The notes: generated from the sequence alone by a model not told the origin. DNA of 49,352 bases from Terriglobia bacterium (GCA_021324185.1 JAJPJN010000148.1:1-49352); one strand, 5' to 3'; positions 35,715 through 43,988 are shown, numbered from the stretch's first letter. Translations and numbers: made by a program.

Positions 35715-36083
35715 TCAAAGGGAGGCGCCGCTGGCTGGATTCAGAGTAACGTCCTGATGTTGCTCGTCCAGATGGAACACTTCTTCAAGAGGCGACATGG
35801 CGCGATCAGGCGTGGCGCCGTTTGTCTGAACAAAGAACGGCAGCATTTCGCGCTGCCACCGCTGATTCACGTCGCGCCGCGCCATTTCAGACCGGGCATG
35901 CTCAAAGTCTTCCGTTTCGAGATAACCGATTAGAAGACCATCGGGCCGCAGGAAGAGAGAGTAATTGTGCCAGCCGGTTTCGCGCAACGCCTGCTGCATC
36001 TCCGGCCAGACCGCGCTGTGCCGCCGCTTGTATTCTTCCATGCGCTCCGGGCGAACCTGGAGCGTGAAGCAGATCCTCTGCAT
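35715..36083 (-). CDS. rhaM: L-rhamnose mutarotase
   Basis: The protein has 122 residues and contains the mutarotase pattern: RICFTLQVRPERMEEYKRRH, AVWPEM, GWHNYSLFLRPDGLLIGYLE and RWQREMLPFF. The family interconverts alpha and beta anomers of L-rhamnose so that the isomerase is supplied with its preferred form. It is a little longer than the usual 104 residues because of a C-terminal tail (TPDRAMSPLEEVFHLDEQHQ). It lies 16 bp after the aldolase/dehydrogenase gene in the operon. Confidence 0.93.
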   Translation of the reverse strand: MQRICFTLQVRPERMEEYKRRHSAVWPEMQQALRETGWHNYSLFLRPDGLLIGYLETEDFEHARSEMARRDVNQRWQREMLPFFVQTNGATPDRAMSPLEEVFHLDEQHQDVTLNPASGASL

Positions 36084-36099
36084 CGCTTAAGAGTTTCTC

Positions 36100-38322
36100 C
36101 TATCGCAGGAATGCTTCCTGGAGCCCGCCGTCTACTGGGATGATGTGACCCGTCGTTTTGGCGGCTTCTTCGCTTGCCAGCCAGACAATCGCATTGGCGC
36201 AATCCTGCGGCAGAATAGGCCGCCGCGTGAGCGTCCGCTGTGCATAAAAATTCGCGAGTTTGTTCCGCAGTTCTTCCGTTGTTTCCGATTCCGAAAATTC
36301 GATCTTATACTTCTGCAGCGATTGAATCACGCGGTCGCGCGGAAACATCGTGGAACCGGCGACCACCGTAGCCGGCGCGATGCCATTCACCCGCACCAGC
36401 GGCGCCAGCCCCACCGCCAGCTCGCGAATCAAATGATTCAGCGCGCTCTTACTGATGTCATAGGCTTCGCTGCCGAACTTCGGAACTACTGCGTTCGCCG
36501 AGCTCGTCAGCACGATGCAGGCCGGAAGCTTCTGATCACGCAGAATCCATCCCGCCTCGCGGGCGAGCAGGTAGTTACCGGTGACGTTTACCAAAAACGT
36601 CTTGCTCCACTGGGTCTCGCTGAGCTGGCCGTCTTTTTGCGCCACCGGGAAAATAGCCGCCGTGTTGATAATCGCATCGATACCACCGAACTGGAGCACT
36701 GTAAAACGCGCCGCCTCGGCAATGCTTCCCGCGGAGCTGATATCGATTGCGGTATGCGCGACGACCTCCGGTGAAGCCACCGCCGCCGCTTCGCCCGCGA
36801 CCTCTTTCGCGCCTTCAGCGTTCTGATCCGCAACCACCACATGCGCGCCCTTGCGCGCCAGAATCAGCGCCACCTCACGGCCAATGCCGCTGCCGCCGCC
36901 CACAACCAGCAGAATTTTGCGGCTGAACTCCGCTTCCGCAGGCATGCGCTGCAGCTTGGCTTCTTCTAATGCCCAATACTCGATGCGGAACGCCTCCGAG
37001 CGCGGCAAAGCGACATAGTTGTGCCGGCTTTCAAATTGCTTGGATTGCTCTGCCGCCCGCGCTTGCGGCAAGGGATGCGTTGCCGGACCGGATTCGAGGG
37101 CGTTCGCTCCCGCCATCACATGGATGGCATTGACGAAGAACTCGGTCGTGATACGCGCCTCTTTTTTGTTCTTGGCGAAGCCGAAAAGGCCCACCCCCGG
37201 AATGAGCACCACCGAAGGATTCGAATCGCGCAGCTTTGGTGATTCCGGAGTAGCCCAGGCGTTGTAGTAGGCGGCGTACACGTTGCGATACGTCTCTGCC
37301 CGTTCGGCGATCAGCGCTTTAAGCGTGTCGATATTTTCCTCGCTCGGATGCCAGTCGACCAGCATCGGGCAGATGCGCGTGCGCAGGAAATGATCGGGGC
37401 AGCTTGTTCCCAGATCCCCGAGCTCGGCTGCCCACTCCGACCCGGCAAAGGTGAGTGCGTCTTCCTGATCGGTGTAATGCGCAATCACACGCCGGTTGGA
37501 AGACATGATGCCGCGCAGCGTGGGAAGAATCGCGGCAGCGATTTGGTTCCGGTTCGGCAGCGATTTGTATTTTTCGCCCCCGAACGGAGGAGCATTCAAC
37601 CTCTTTTGATGCTCCAGGATGAACTCGCCCATCTGGTCAATCGTCCGGATGCTGTTCAGGTAGCATTCGCGCTGCGTATTGCCCCAGGTAAACAGGCCGT
37701 GGCTGCCCAGCAGAACGCCATCGCAGCCGGGGTTCTCCTTCACCGCTTTCTCGAGTTGCAGCGCCAGTTCAAATCCCGGACGCTGCCACGGCAGCCAGAC
37801 GATCTTCCGGCCGTACTGCCGGTTGAACTCCTCCAGTTTCTGCTTGCCGTTCGCCGCCGCTGCAATCGCAATCGCCCAGTCCGGATGCAGATGATCGACG
37901 TGATCGAACGGCAGAAAAGCGTGCAGCGGCGTGTCGATTGAAGCGGCGACGCGGTTCTGCCCAAACGCCGACAGCGGATAGTAGCCCACCATCTCGTCTT
38001 CATGCGCCTCGCCTCGATAGAGTTGCTTGAGCTGCTCCAACCGGTCGAGGTATAGAAGCGCAAAACCGGATTCCTTGATCGAGCCGAGATCTCCGCCGCT
38101 CCCCTTCACCGCCAGCACGCGCACCGGCTTGCCCGTAAACGGATCCGGCAGCATGATCTTTGAGCTGGTGTTGCCGCCGCCAAAGTTTGTAATGCGCAGG
38201 TCCGCGCCAAGCAGGTTTGAGCGGTAGCGCAATAGCGCTAGCTGATTGTTTTGAAGTTGGGCGGCGATTTTATCGTCCCAGAGATCTTTCAGGTGATGAA
38301 CGGTTTCTGTAGCTGTGGGCAT
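36100..38322 (-). CDS. Bifunctional rhamnulose-1-phosphate aldolase/lactaldehyde-type dehydrogenase
   Basis: The open frame reaches 38340, but the ATG at 38322 has a GAGAG site at proper distance, giving 740 residues. Residues about 1-400 are a class II aldolase/adducin domain (ITNFGGGNTSSKIML, then LLGSHGLFTWG). Residues about 465-740 are a short-chain dehydrogenase (LLVVGGGSGIGREVALILAR, NTAAIFPVA, SEAYDISKSALNHLI, HIIPVDGG). The fused family splits rhamnulose-1-phosphate to dihydroxyacetone phosphate and L-lactaldehyde and oxidises or reduces the aldehyde, as known for RhaEW-type proteins. It lies between rhaI and rhaM. Confidence 0.93.
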   Translation of the reverse strand: MPTATETVHHLKDLWDDKIAAQLQNNQLALLRYRSNLLGADLRITNFGGGNTSSKIMLPDPFTGKPVRVLAVKGSGGDLGSIKESGFALLYLDRLEQLKQLYRGEAHEDEMVGYYPLSAFGQNRVAASIDTPLHAFLPFDHVDHLHPDWAIAIAAAANGKQKLEEFNRQYGRKIVWLPWQRPGFELALQLEKAVKENPGCDGVLLGSHGLFTWGNTQRECYLNSIRTIDQMGEFILEHQKRLNAPPFGGEKYKSLPNRNQIAAAILPTLRGIMSSNRRVIAHYTDQEDALTFAGSEWAAELGDLGTSCPDHFLRTRICPMLVDWHPSEENIDTLKALIAERAETYRNVYAAYYNAWATPESPKLRDSNPSVVLIPGVGLFGFAKNKKEARITTEFFVNAIHVMAGANALESGPATHPLPQARAAEQSKQFESRHNYVALPRSEAFRIEYWALEEAKLQRMPAEAEFSRKILLVVGGGSGIGREVALILARKGAHVVVADQNAEGAKEVAGEAAAVASPEVVAHTAIDISSAGSIAEAARFTVLQFGGIDAIINTAAIFPVAQKDGQLSETQWSKTFLVNVTGNYLLAREAGWILRDQKLPACIVLTSSANAVVPKFGSEAYDISKSALNHLIRELAVGLAPLVRVNGIAPATVVAGSTMFPRDRVIQSLQKYKIEFSESETTEELRNKLANFYAQRTLTRRPILPQDCANAIVWLASEEAAKTTGHIIPVDGGLQEAFLR

Positions 38323-38352
38323 GGTTGACTCTCTCAACACGCGCGAACTGTA

Positions 38353-39567
38353 CTACGCATAAGACGTTATGCCGGCCATATTTTTAGCACTGCGTTCCCG
38401 GGTAATTTTCTCCAGGTAACCGCTCGAACGGAAGGCCTGCATCGGATCTTCCGGCAGGCCCTTCGAGGCGCGCCACTCGCGAATGCTCGGACGCACATCG
38501 GTCGAAAACGCATCCTGGAGATAAGATTCGGCTCGCACAAGCTCGGCTTTCGCCTGGGCGCTGGCGAGTTGCTCGTGATCCACCAGGGCCGCCTTCGCGA
38601 AAAGCTCCTGCGCCACGGTAACGGTCTGGATCATGGCCTCGATTTTGCCTTTGAGGTTATGGCTCTGATCGATCATGTACGCAACATCGGCGCGGCTGCC
38701 GTTTTCCCACTCGAAGAAAAGAATCTCGTGGAAGATGCGAAATACCTGGTACGGGTCGATAGACCCCATCGTGAGATCGTCGTCGGCATAACGGCGGTCG
38801 TTGAAATGGAAGCCGCCGAGCATGTTTTCCGAAAGCAGCCAGGCAACAAGCTGCTCGATATTCTGCGCCTGATAATGATGCCCGGTATCTACCAGCACTT
38901 TCGCTTGCGGCCCGGCTGCCTTAGCCAGCAGCAGCGCCATCCCCCAATCGGCTATATCGGTGTGATAAAAAGCCGGCTCGAACGGTTTGTATTCGACCAG
39001 CAAGCGCTGATCCGGCGCGAGTCTCGCATGGCTTGCTTCGAGCAACTCCGTGAACCAGGCTTTTCGCCGCCGCATGTTCGCGGTTCCGGGATAATTCGAG
39101 CCGTCGGCAAACCACAATGAGATATCGCGGCAGTGCAGACGTTTTGCAATCTCGATGCTCTCTTCGGTATGACGGAAAGCCTGCTGCCGTACCGATTCGT
39201 CTGGATTGCCGAATGAGCCGTATTTGTAGATCTGATCCTGAAAGTAGTTCGGATTGATCGCCCCCGGCCGCACGCCGTAGCGCGTTCCGAGTTTATCGAC
39301 TTCACTGCAGCTTCCGATGCCCTCGGGAAGATCCCACAAAACGTGCAGCGCCACAGTCGGGCAGATGCCGGTGAGAGCGTGTACCTGCCCCGCATCGGAA
39401 AACTTCTCCTCCACCGTAGTTGCCGCCGCCGGCTGCAGGAACTTGCCGAAGCGCGTACCGGTATTGGCAAATCCCCAGGAGGGCAGCTCAATGCGGAAGG
39501 TCTCGAGCGCGGCGTGAATTTTGTCGGTCAGATTTGATGGCATGCGGGCACCAATCGATGCCGACAT
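38353..39567 (-). CDS. rhaI: L-rhamnose isomerase
   Basis: The 404-residue enzyme converts L-rhamnose to L-rhamnulose with divalent metals. Its sequence belongs to the Pseudomonas stutzeri-like RhaI group of TIM-barrel isomerases, not the E. coli RhaA group. Indicators are SWGFANTGTRFG, PTVALHVLWDLPEG, EYKPFEPAFYHTDIADWG, LVDTGHHYQAQNIEQLVAWL and GGFHFNDRRYADDDLTMGSI; the His and Asp of the last two stretches are the likely metal ligands. It is the first gene of the minus-strand operon. An ATG eight codons inside is an alternative start. No strong ribosome-binding site is visible at either. Confidence 0.93.
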   Translation of the reverse strand: MSASIGARMPSNLTDKIHAALETFRIELPSWGFANTGTRFGKFLQPAAATTVEEKFSDAGQVHALTGICPTVALHVLWDLPEGIGSCSEVDKLGTRYGVRPGAINPNYFQDQIYKYGSFGNPDESVRQQAFRHTEESIEIAKRLHCRDISLWFADGSNYPGTANMRRRKAWFTELLEASHARLAPDQRLLVEYKPFEPAFYHTDIADWGMALLLAKAAGPQAKVLVDTGHHYQAQNIEQLVAWLLSENMLGGFHFNDRRYADDDLTMGSIDPYQVFRIFHEILFFEWENGSRADVAYMIDQSHNLKGKIEAMIQTVTVAQELFAKAALVDHEQLASAQAKAELVRAESYLQDAFSTDVRPSIREWRASKGLPEDPMQAFRSSGYLEKITRERSAKNMAGITSYA

Positions 39568-39603
39568 GGTAATTCACGTTACTGCTTAATAGTAGTCTTT
39601 TCT

Positions 39604-39661
39604 AGCGCCGGGCGCTGATTTTGCACTGTAAAATGCCGCCTGCTTCCCGCGCGGCAGGCGG
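39604..39661. promoter_or_regulatory. Two further inverted repeats in the rhamnose control region
   Basis: AGCGCC-G-GGCGCT (39604-39616) is a perfect 6-1-6 palindrome. CCGCCTGC (39636-39643) and GCAGGCGG (39654-39661) are perfect complements around 10 bases, followed by TTTC. The second could also be an RNA hairpin in the leader of either transcript. Confidence 0.45.
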
Positions 39662-39721
39662 TTTCATCTGCTACTAGAAACTCGGCGCCACTCCGCTCCT
39701 GATATATTTTGCATTGCAGAA
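39618..39721. promoter_or_regulatory. Pair of matching palindromic operator candidates between rhaI and its regulator
   Basis: TTTTGCACTGTAAAA (39619-39633) and TTTTGCATTGCAGAA (39707-39721) are both near-perfect 15-bp palindromes, each with one mismatched pair, and are 88 bp apart. The first is 51 bp before the rhaI start and the second 17 bp before the regulator start. They share the form TTTTGCA-N-TG-N-A-N-AA. They are the best candidates for binding by the regulator encoded at 39739. Confidence 0.6.
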
Positions 39722-39738
39722 GATAGTTCGAGGTAACC

Positions 39739-40881
39739 ATGAGCGTTCCCGTCCGGAGCCGTGATCCGTACTTAGTAAAGTCCGTCATCCACTCGTCGCA
39801 ATTGCTGCTGGCATTTCGCAGCGCCGGTGAGACCCTGCGGCTGAAGGAAATTGCCGCGCGCAGCGGCTTGCCCAAGACCATGGTCTTCCGGCTGCTGTAT
39901 ACGCTCGAGCGTTGCGGAATGATCGAGAAGGTCGGCGAGAATCTGTACCAAAGCTGTCTGCGGCCATTCAAACAGCGCATGTATCGCCTCGGCTATGCGG
40001 CGCAGGGAACCGACTATGAGTTCTCGAAGGACGTCTCAACCAGCCTCGTGCGCGCCGCCTCGGCGGAAGGCATAGAGCTCATCGTGCTCGACAACCGCTA
40101 TAACCCGAAAATCGCGCAGCGCAATGCCGATCTGCTCGTACGGGAAAAGGTGGACCTGGTAATTGAGTTTCAGACGGATGAAAACGTCGCGCCGGTTGTC
40201 GCCTCCAAATACCGCGAGGCAAACATACCGCTGATCGCCATCGATATCCCGCACCCCGGCGCTACCTATTACGGCGCCAACAACTACGAAGCCGGGTTGA
40301 TCGGCGGCCGCTATATGGGACGTTGGGCCAAGCACCACTGGCAATCCGATGTCGACGAAATTATTTTGCTGGAGCTGCCGCGCGCGGGAAGCTTGCCGCG
40401 CATGCGCCTCACCGGGATGCTGGCGGGCATGAGAGAAGTGGTTCCCAAGCTGGATAACTGCCCGGTGATTTACCTGAACACCGACGGCCAGTTGGGTGAA
40501 AGTTTCGAAGCGATGCGCAAGCACCTGCGCGCCAGCCGCGCCAGCCGCATTATGATCGGCGCAATTAATGATGCGACCGCGCTCGGCGCATTACGCGCAT
40601 TTCAGGAAGCAGGCCGCGCCGCCAATTGCGCGATTATGGGCCAGAACGCATCGCCCGAAGGAAGAGCGGAGTTGCGCGAGCCGGGCACCAGAATGATCGG
40701 CTCCGTCGCCTACTTCCCGGAACGCTACGGCGATGATCTGGTGCGCGTCGCACTGGATATTTTGAACCGCCGTCCGGTACCGCCGGCGGTGTTTGTCAAA
40801 CATCAACTCATCACGCCGGAGACGGTGAATCACTTCTATCCCAATGACCGGCTGATGCAGGTCGCGACCGCAAGCGCCTGA
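39739..40881 (+). CDS. Transcriptional regulator: IclR-type winged helix fused to a sugar-binding (PBP1) domain
   Basis: The 380-residue protein starts at an ATG with GAGG 6 bases upstream. Residues about 10-72 look like an IclR N-terminal domain: SVIHSSQLLLAF, LRLKEIAARSGLPKTMVFRL, LYTLERCGMIEKVGENLYQ. Residues about 90-365 look like a type 1 periplasmic-binding/LacI-like ligand domain: VREKVDLVIEFQTDENVAPV, IPLIAIDIPHPGATYYGANN, YEAGLIGGRYMGRW and AINDATALGALRAFQEAG. It has no signal peptide, so it acts in the cytoplasm. It faces the rhamnose operon across 171 bp with two matching palindromes, so rhamnose or a derivative is the likely ligand. LacI regulators normally carry a different DNA-binding domain and IclR regulators a GAF-like ligand domain; this pairing is unusual. 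Confidence 0.88.
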   Translation: MSVPVRSRDPYLVKSVIHSSQLLLAFRSAGETLRLKEIAARSGLPKTMVFRLLYTLERCGMIEKVGENLYQSCLRPFKQRMYRLGYAAQGTDYEFSKDVSTSLVRAASAEGIELIVLDNRYNPKIAQRNADLLVREKVDLVIEFQTDENVAPVVASKYREANIPLIAIDIPHPGATYYGANNYEAGLIGGRYMGRWAKHHWQSDVDEIILLELPRAGSLPRMRLTGMLAGMREVVPKLDNCPVIYLNTDGQLGESFEAMRKHLRASRASRIMIGAINDATALGALRAFQEAGRAANCAIMGQNASPEGRAELREPGTRMIGSVAYFPERYGDDLVRVALDILNRRPVPPAVFVKHQLITPETVNHFYPNDRLMQVATASA

Positions 40882-41000
40882 AGGAGTATACTTAAGGAGT
40901 CTGAGCACCCCCGCCCATTCGTCAGATCCTCTGAACTAAGTCAGATCTTCTGAAAACCATTTCTTAGAACAACAGCAAGGGCCCGTTGGGAGCGTAAGAC

Positions 41001-41378
41001 ATGCATTTCGCATACGAAGGCTTTACTCAAGATGGCGACATAAGATGCTTCTTGTTTCGCCACCTCGGAGAGCACCAGCCAATAAGTATCTTCGCGATTG
41101 AAATCGATCTGCGCCTGTTCATGCAAAACGGTATGCCGGTGCAGGAAGGCCCCATGTTTTGCCTTCAACTTCTCAACGCCGCATCCGTTACTGGGCCAAC
41201 TTGTCTGGATGGATTTCGCAATTACAAAGTCGTCAGACAGGATTTTCATTCATTCGTCATGGAACGCGAGCGAGTGGCTGCCGAGAAGGCGGCAAGAAAA
41301 CTCACTCGCAAGCCGTTCCGCCCGCTGCCATCCATGGCGTCAAACCTTCACCTGGCAACGCGCTCCAAGGAGCGCTAA
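41001..41378 (+). CDS. Hypothetical protein, partner of the GIY-YIG-like gene
   Basis: The 125-residue protein starts at an ATG with GGGAG about 9 bases upstream. It begins MHFAYEGFTQDGDIRCFLFR, followed by PISIFAIEIDLRLFMQNGMP and ends in a basic tail (RKLTRKPFRPLPSMASNLHL). The order of strands and the lack of hydrophobic helices suggest a small soluble domain of about 95 residues with a charged tail. It is not recognised. The next gene starts 4 bp after its stop, so the two are probably translated together. An overlapping minus-strand frame (40941-41249) is less convincing. Confidence 0.6.
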   Translation: MHFAYEGFTQDGDIRCFLFRHLGEHQPISIFAIEIDLRLFMQNGMPVQEGPMFCLQLLNAASVTGPTCLDGFRNYKVVRQDFHSFVMERERVAAEKAARKLTRKPFRPLPSMASNLHLATRSKER

Positions 41379-41382
41379 CGCC

Positions 41383-41757
41383 ATGTCCTTTACAGAATGT
41401 GCCGCCCGTGCGTTTACGGCGGTATCCATTCAGAAGAACGCGCCGGAATCCTCCGGCGTCTATGGCCTCGCGAACGCGCGTGAATGGATATTCATCGGCG
41501 AAGCAAATAACATCCGGGCGCGGCTGATGGAACATCTGTCAGAGGCAGGCACCCGGCTTATGCATCGCCAGCCGACGGGCTTTACGTTCGAGGAGTGTTC
41601 CCCGGGCGAGCGCATCCGCCGTCACGACGCGCTGGTGCGGCAATTCGCACCATCTTGCAATCGGCGTGCTGGCTTGGCAGTAAACCGGCGCATCATCTTA
41701 CCCGATGTTCGATATCCTCCTCGCGAGCAGTGTGGCCAGCCTGTACAAGCTGCTTGA
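41383..41757 (+). CDS. GIY-YIG-like nuclease-fold protein
   Basis: From the ATG at 41383 (AAGGAG upstream) the protein has 124 residues. GVYGLANAREWIFIGEANN (residues 25-43) matches the GIY-YIG core as GVY...FIG, followed by IRARLMEHL with the usual Arg and His. HDALVRQFAPSCN (81-93) matches the family's closing LExxLIxxxxPxxN, but the catalytic Glu is Asp82. The fold assignment is good; catalytic activity is uncertain because of that change. The C-terminal 30 residues overlap, on the opposite strand, the ccmD gene by 65 bp and may be read-through sequence. It probably forms an operon with the hypothetical gene before it. Confidence 0.7.
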   Translation: MSFTECAARAFTAVSIQKNAPESSGVYGLANAREWIFIGEANNIRARLMEHLSEAGTRLMHRQPTGFTFEECSPGERIRRHDALVRQFAPSCNRRAGLAVNRRIILPDVRYPPREQCGQPVQAA

Positions 41758-41878
41758 CGTTTTCGAGTTCACGCTTCAGGCGTGCGCCGCGGCGAGCCAG
41801 ACTAATCACATAAATTGCAACAATCAGCCACGCGGCCGCGAAGCCGTAAAACATGAAAGTAAAATTTCGTGCGTCCAT
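41693..41878 (-). CDS. ccmD: CcmD-like heme exporter protein D
   Basis: The 61-residue protein has one membrane helix (FTFMFYGFAAAWLIVAIYVI) near its N terminus and a basic, helical tail (SLARRGARLKRELENVKQLV). This size and layout, with its position 15 bp after ccmC, identify CcmD, which helps release heme-loaded CcmE from the CcmABC complex. Its 3' end overlaps the convergent GIY-YIG-like gene. Confidence 0.85.
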   Translation of the reverse strand: MDARNFTFMFYGFAAAWLIVAIYVISLARRGARLKRELENVKQLVQAGHTAREEDIEHRVR

Positions 41879-41893
41879 TCAGTTTCCTTCGAG

Positions 41894-42580
41894 CTACATA
41901 GCATGCGCCAGCCGCCGCAGCGAATCGATTTCGCGCGTAGTGGCTTCCTGCCGCGTTCGAATCAATACCAACGCGGTTGCGATCAGCAAAATCGCTAAAA
42001 AGTTCAAATAGAAAATGCGTTCCATTGCCGGGTCCATGTGGCCGCCGCCGGTGCGTATGCTGAGCACAGGGCCCGGATGCTGCGTGCGGAACCACTCAAT
42101 CGATTTCCAGACGATGACCTCATCGACACAGCCAAAAATGCAAAGCGCAGCGGAGAGCCGCCCCCGTTGCGTGGGCTCATCAATCGCTCTGCGAAGCATC
42201 AAATAAGCCAGGAAAATGAGTATGCCCACCAGCGCCGAAGTGAGGCGCGCATCCCAGGTCCACCAGATGCCCCAGATGACCCGCGCCCAGATGCTGCCGC
42301 TCACGATATTCACCAGCGAAAAGACCAGCGACACTTCGACTACCGAAGCTGCCAGCGAATCCCACTTGAGGTCTTTCGAGCTGAGATAGAGCACGCTGAG
42401 TACTAGCGCGACAAAATAGCCCACCATACCAACAATGGCCGCCGGTACATGGAAAAAGAGAATGCGATAGATCGGCCCTTGCATCGCCTCATCCGGCAGC
42501 ACGAGGAAGATCTGGTACAAGTCATACACCAGCAGCAGGCCGCCGGCAGCAGCCAGGGCGATTGTTAATTTTTCCCGCAT
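41894..42580 (-). CDS. ccmC: Heme exporter/handling protein CcmC
   Basis: The open frame extends to 42688, but the ATG at 42580 matches the family start (MREKLTIALAAAGG) and avoids overlap with ccmB. The 228-residue protein has about six membrane helices and the heme-binding tryptophan-rich motif WGIWWTWDARLTSALV in a periplasmic loop. The flanking histidines are in LFFHVPAA and RTQHPGPVLS. CcmC loads heme onto CcmE. It lies between ccmB and ccmD. Confidence 0.94.
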   Translation of the reverse strand: MREKLTIALAAAGGLLLVYDLYQIFLVLPDEAMQGPIYRILFFHVPAAIVGMVGYFVALVLSVLYLSSKDLKWDSLAASVVEVSLVFSLVNIVSGSIWARVIWGIWWTWDARLTSALVGILIFLAYLMLRRAIDEPTQRGRLSAALCIFGCVDEVIVWKSIEWFRTQHPGPVLSIRTGGGHMDPAMERIFYLNFLAILLIATALVLIRTRQEATTREIDSLRRLAHAM

Positions 42581-42600
42581 AGGTTTATTATCCCGATGTT

Positions 42601-43281
42601 TCAATTCACCAGAATCGTCTCCGCCAGTGCTATGGCAAGCGACGTAAATACAATGTCGAAAACGATGAGCACCTTGGCCCAGAGCCATTCGTAACTCGTG
42701 AACGGCTGATTGCCGAGCAGCGCATTCGTCATCTCAATTGCTCCTACCAGCAACGGCACCAGAAGCGGGTAAATAATCACCGGAAGCATCAGCTCGCGAA
42801 GCCGGAGATTCACCGTGAGAGCACCAAAAACTGAGCCGGTGATAGCGATGCCCCAGCTTGCCAGCGCGCAGGTCAACGCCAGTTCGCCCGGATGCAGCCA
42901 CCAGCGGATGTTGTAGAACACGCCAAAAACAAACAGCGAAACCACTTCCACCAGCAGAAGCAGAAAGAACACGCCGATGGCTTTACCAATAAGCAGGCTC
43001 GATGGCGCCAGCGGAGACGCCAGCAAGGTGTCCAGGCACTCGTTCGGAAGCTCGCGCGCAAATCCACGGTTAAACACCAGCGCACCTGCAAACGCAAACG
43101 TCAGCCACAGCAGGCCGGCCGCGAGCTCGTGAATTGCCTCCGAAAATGGATCGAAAGCGAAACTGAACAGGATGAGAATGGCAATGGAGAACGCGCCCGC
43201 GGCATTGACTGATTCTTTGGTACGAAGCTCGAGCGCCAGATCCTTGCGCGCAACGGAAAACGCCTGCTTGAACGCCTTCAC
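42601..43281 (-). CDS. ccmB: Heme ABC transporter permease CcmB
   Basis: The 226-residue protein has six membrane helices and the CcmB family pattern (FSVARKDLALELRTKE, NRGFARELPNECLDTLLASP, PSSLLIGKAIGVFFLLLLVE, then the final helices). It overlaps the ccmA stop by 4 bases, so it is translationally coupled. CcmA and CcmB form the ABC module that releases heme-bound CcmE. Confidence 0.94.
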   Translation of the reverse strand: MKAFKQAFSVARKDLALELRTKESVNAAGAFSIAILILFSFAFDPFSEAIHELAAGLLWLTFAFAGALVFNRGFARELPNECLDTLLASPLAPSSLLIGKAIGVFFLLLLVEVVSLFVFGVFYNIRWWLHPGELALTCALASWGIAITGSVFGALTVNLRLRELMLPVIIYPLLVPLLVGAIEMTNALLGNQPFTSYEWLWAKVLIVFDIVFTSLAIALAETILVN

Positions 43282-43988
43282 GCGGCGCCCGGCTCCGCGT
43301 GCAAACGGTAGAGCAGCGCCGGGTCATCCAACATGGCCTGCGTGCGTTCGCCGCTGAAACGCAGCCTCCCGTTTTCAATAAGGGCGACATGCGAGGCGAT
43401 GGCCATGGCTTCGCGAAGCTGATGAGTCGACAAAATAATGGTTGCCTGGCGGGCACGCGCTTCGACAAGCAACTGGCTCAACATGTGGATGGCGCGATCA
43501 TCGAGCGACGTGAACGGCTCATCCAGCAGCAAGACGTTCGGCGCATGCAGAAACGTGCGGGCCAGAGCCAGCCGCTGCCGCATGCCGCGTGAAAACTGCC
43601 GGACGGGCATATCCGCAACCCGCTCCAGGCCGACACGCTCGAGCCAGCCGCTTACCACCCCGCGGGCATTCGGCACATCCGCAATGCGGGCAAAAAACTG
43701 CAAATTCTCGCGAGCCGAAAGGTCTTCGTAGACTCCGATCCCGTGCCCTAGAAAGCCCGTGCGGCGGCGCGTTTCGCCCGTGCGAGGAGCCGTTCCGAAC
43801 AAACGCACAGTGCCGCGCTGAAAATGCGACAGGCCGGCGAGAATGCGCAACAGAGTCGTTTTCCCGGCGCCGTTGCGGCCCAGAAGCGCGCAACAGGAAC
43901 CCTCCGCGACGCTCAGCGTGCAATCGCGCAAAGCCGGGTAATCGCCATAGTATTTCCAGATGTGAGCTATCTCGATCGCCGCTGTCAT
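43278..43988 (-). CDS. ccmA: Heme ABC transporter ATPase CcmA
   Basis: The 236-residue ABC ATPase has the Walker A motif GRNGAGKTT (residues 37-45), signature FSRGMRQRLALAR and Walker B VLLLDEPFTSLD. The switch histidine is in STHQLREA. It energises release of heme-loaded CcmE together with CcmB and CcmC. Its position after the carboxypeptidase-regulatory gene and before ccmB supports the call over other ABC proteins. Confidence 0.93.
   Translation of the reverse strand: MTAAIEIAHIWKYYGDYPALRDCTLSVAEGSCCALLGRNGAGKTTLLRILAGLSHFQRGTVRLFGTAPRTGETRRRTGFLGHGIGVYEDLSARENLQFFARIADVPNARGVVSGWLERVGLERVADMPVRQFSRGMRQRLALARTFLHAPNVLLLDEPFTSLDDRAIHMLSQLLVEARARQATIILSTHQLREAMAIASHVALIENGRLRFSGERTQAMLDDPALLYRLHAEPGAA

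Noticed and set aside
37348-37941. Plus-strand open frame of 197 codons within the rhamnulose-phosphate aldolase fusion
   Set aside because: The minus-strand fusion protein is well supported through this region.
40941-41249. Minus-strand frame of 102 codons opposite the hypothetical gene at 41001
   Set aside because: The plus-strand frame has a ribosome-binding site and close spacing to the GIY-YIG-like gene; the minus frame has neither. The choice is not certain.
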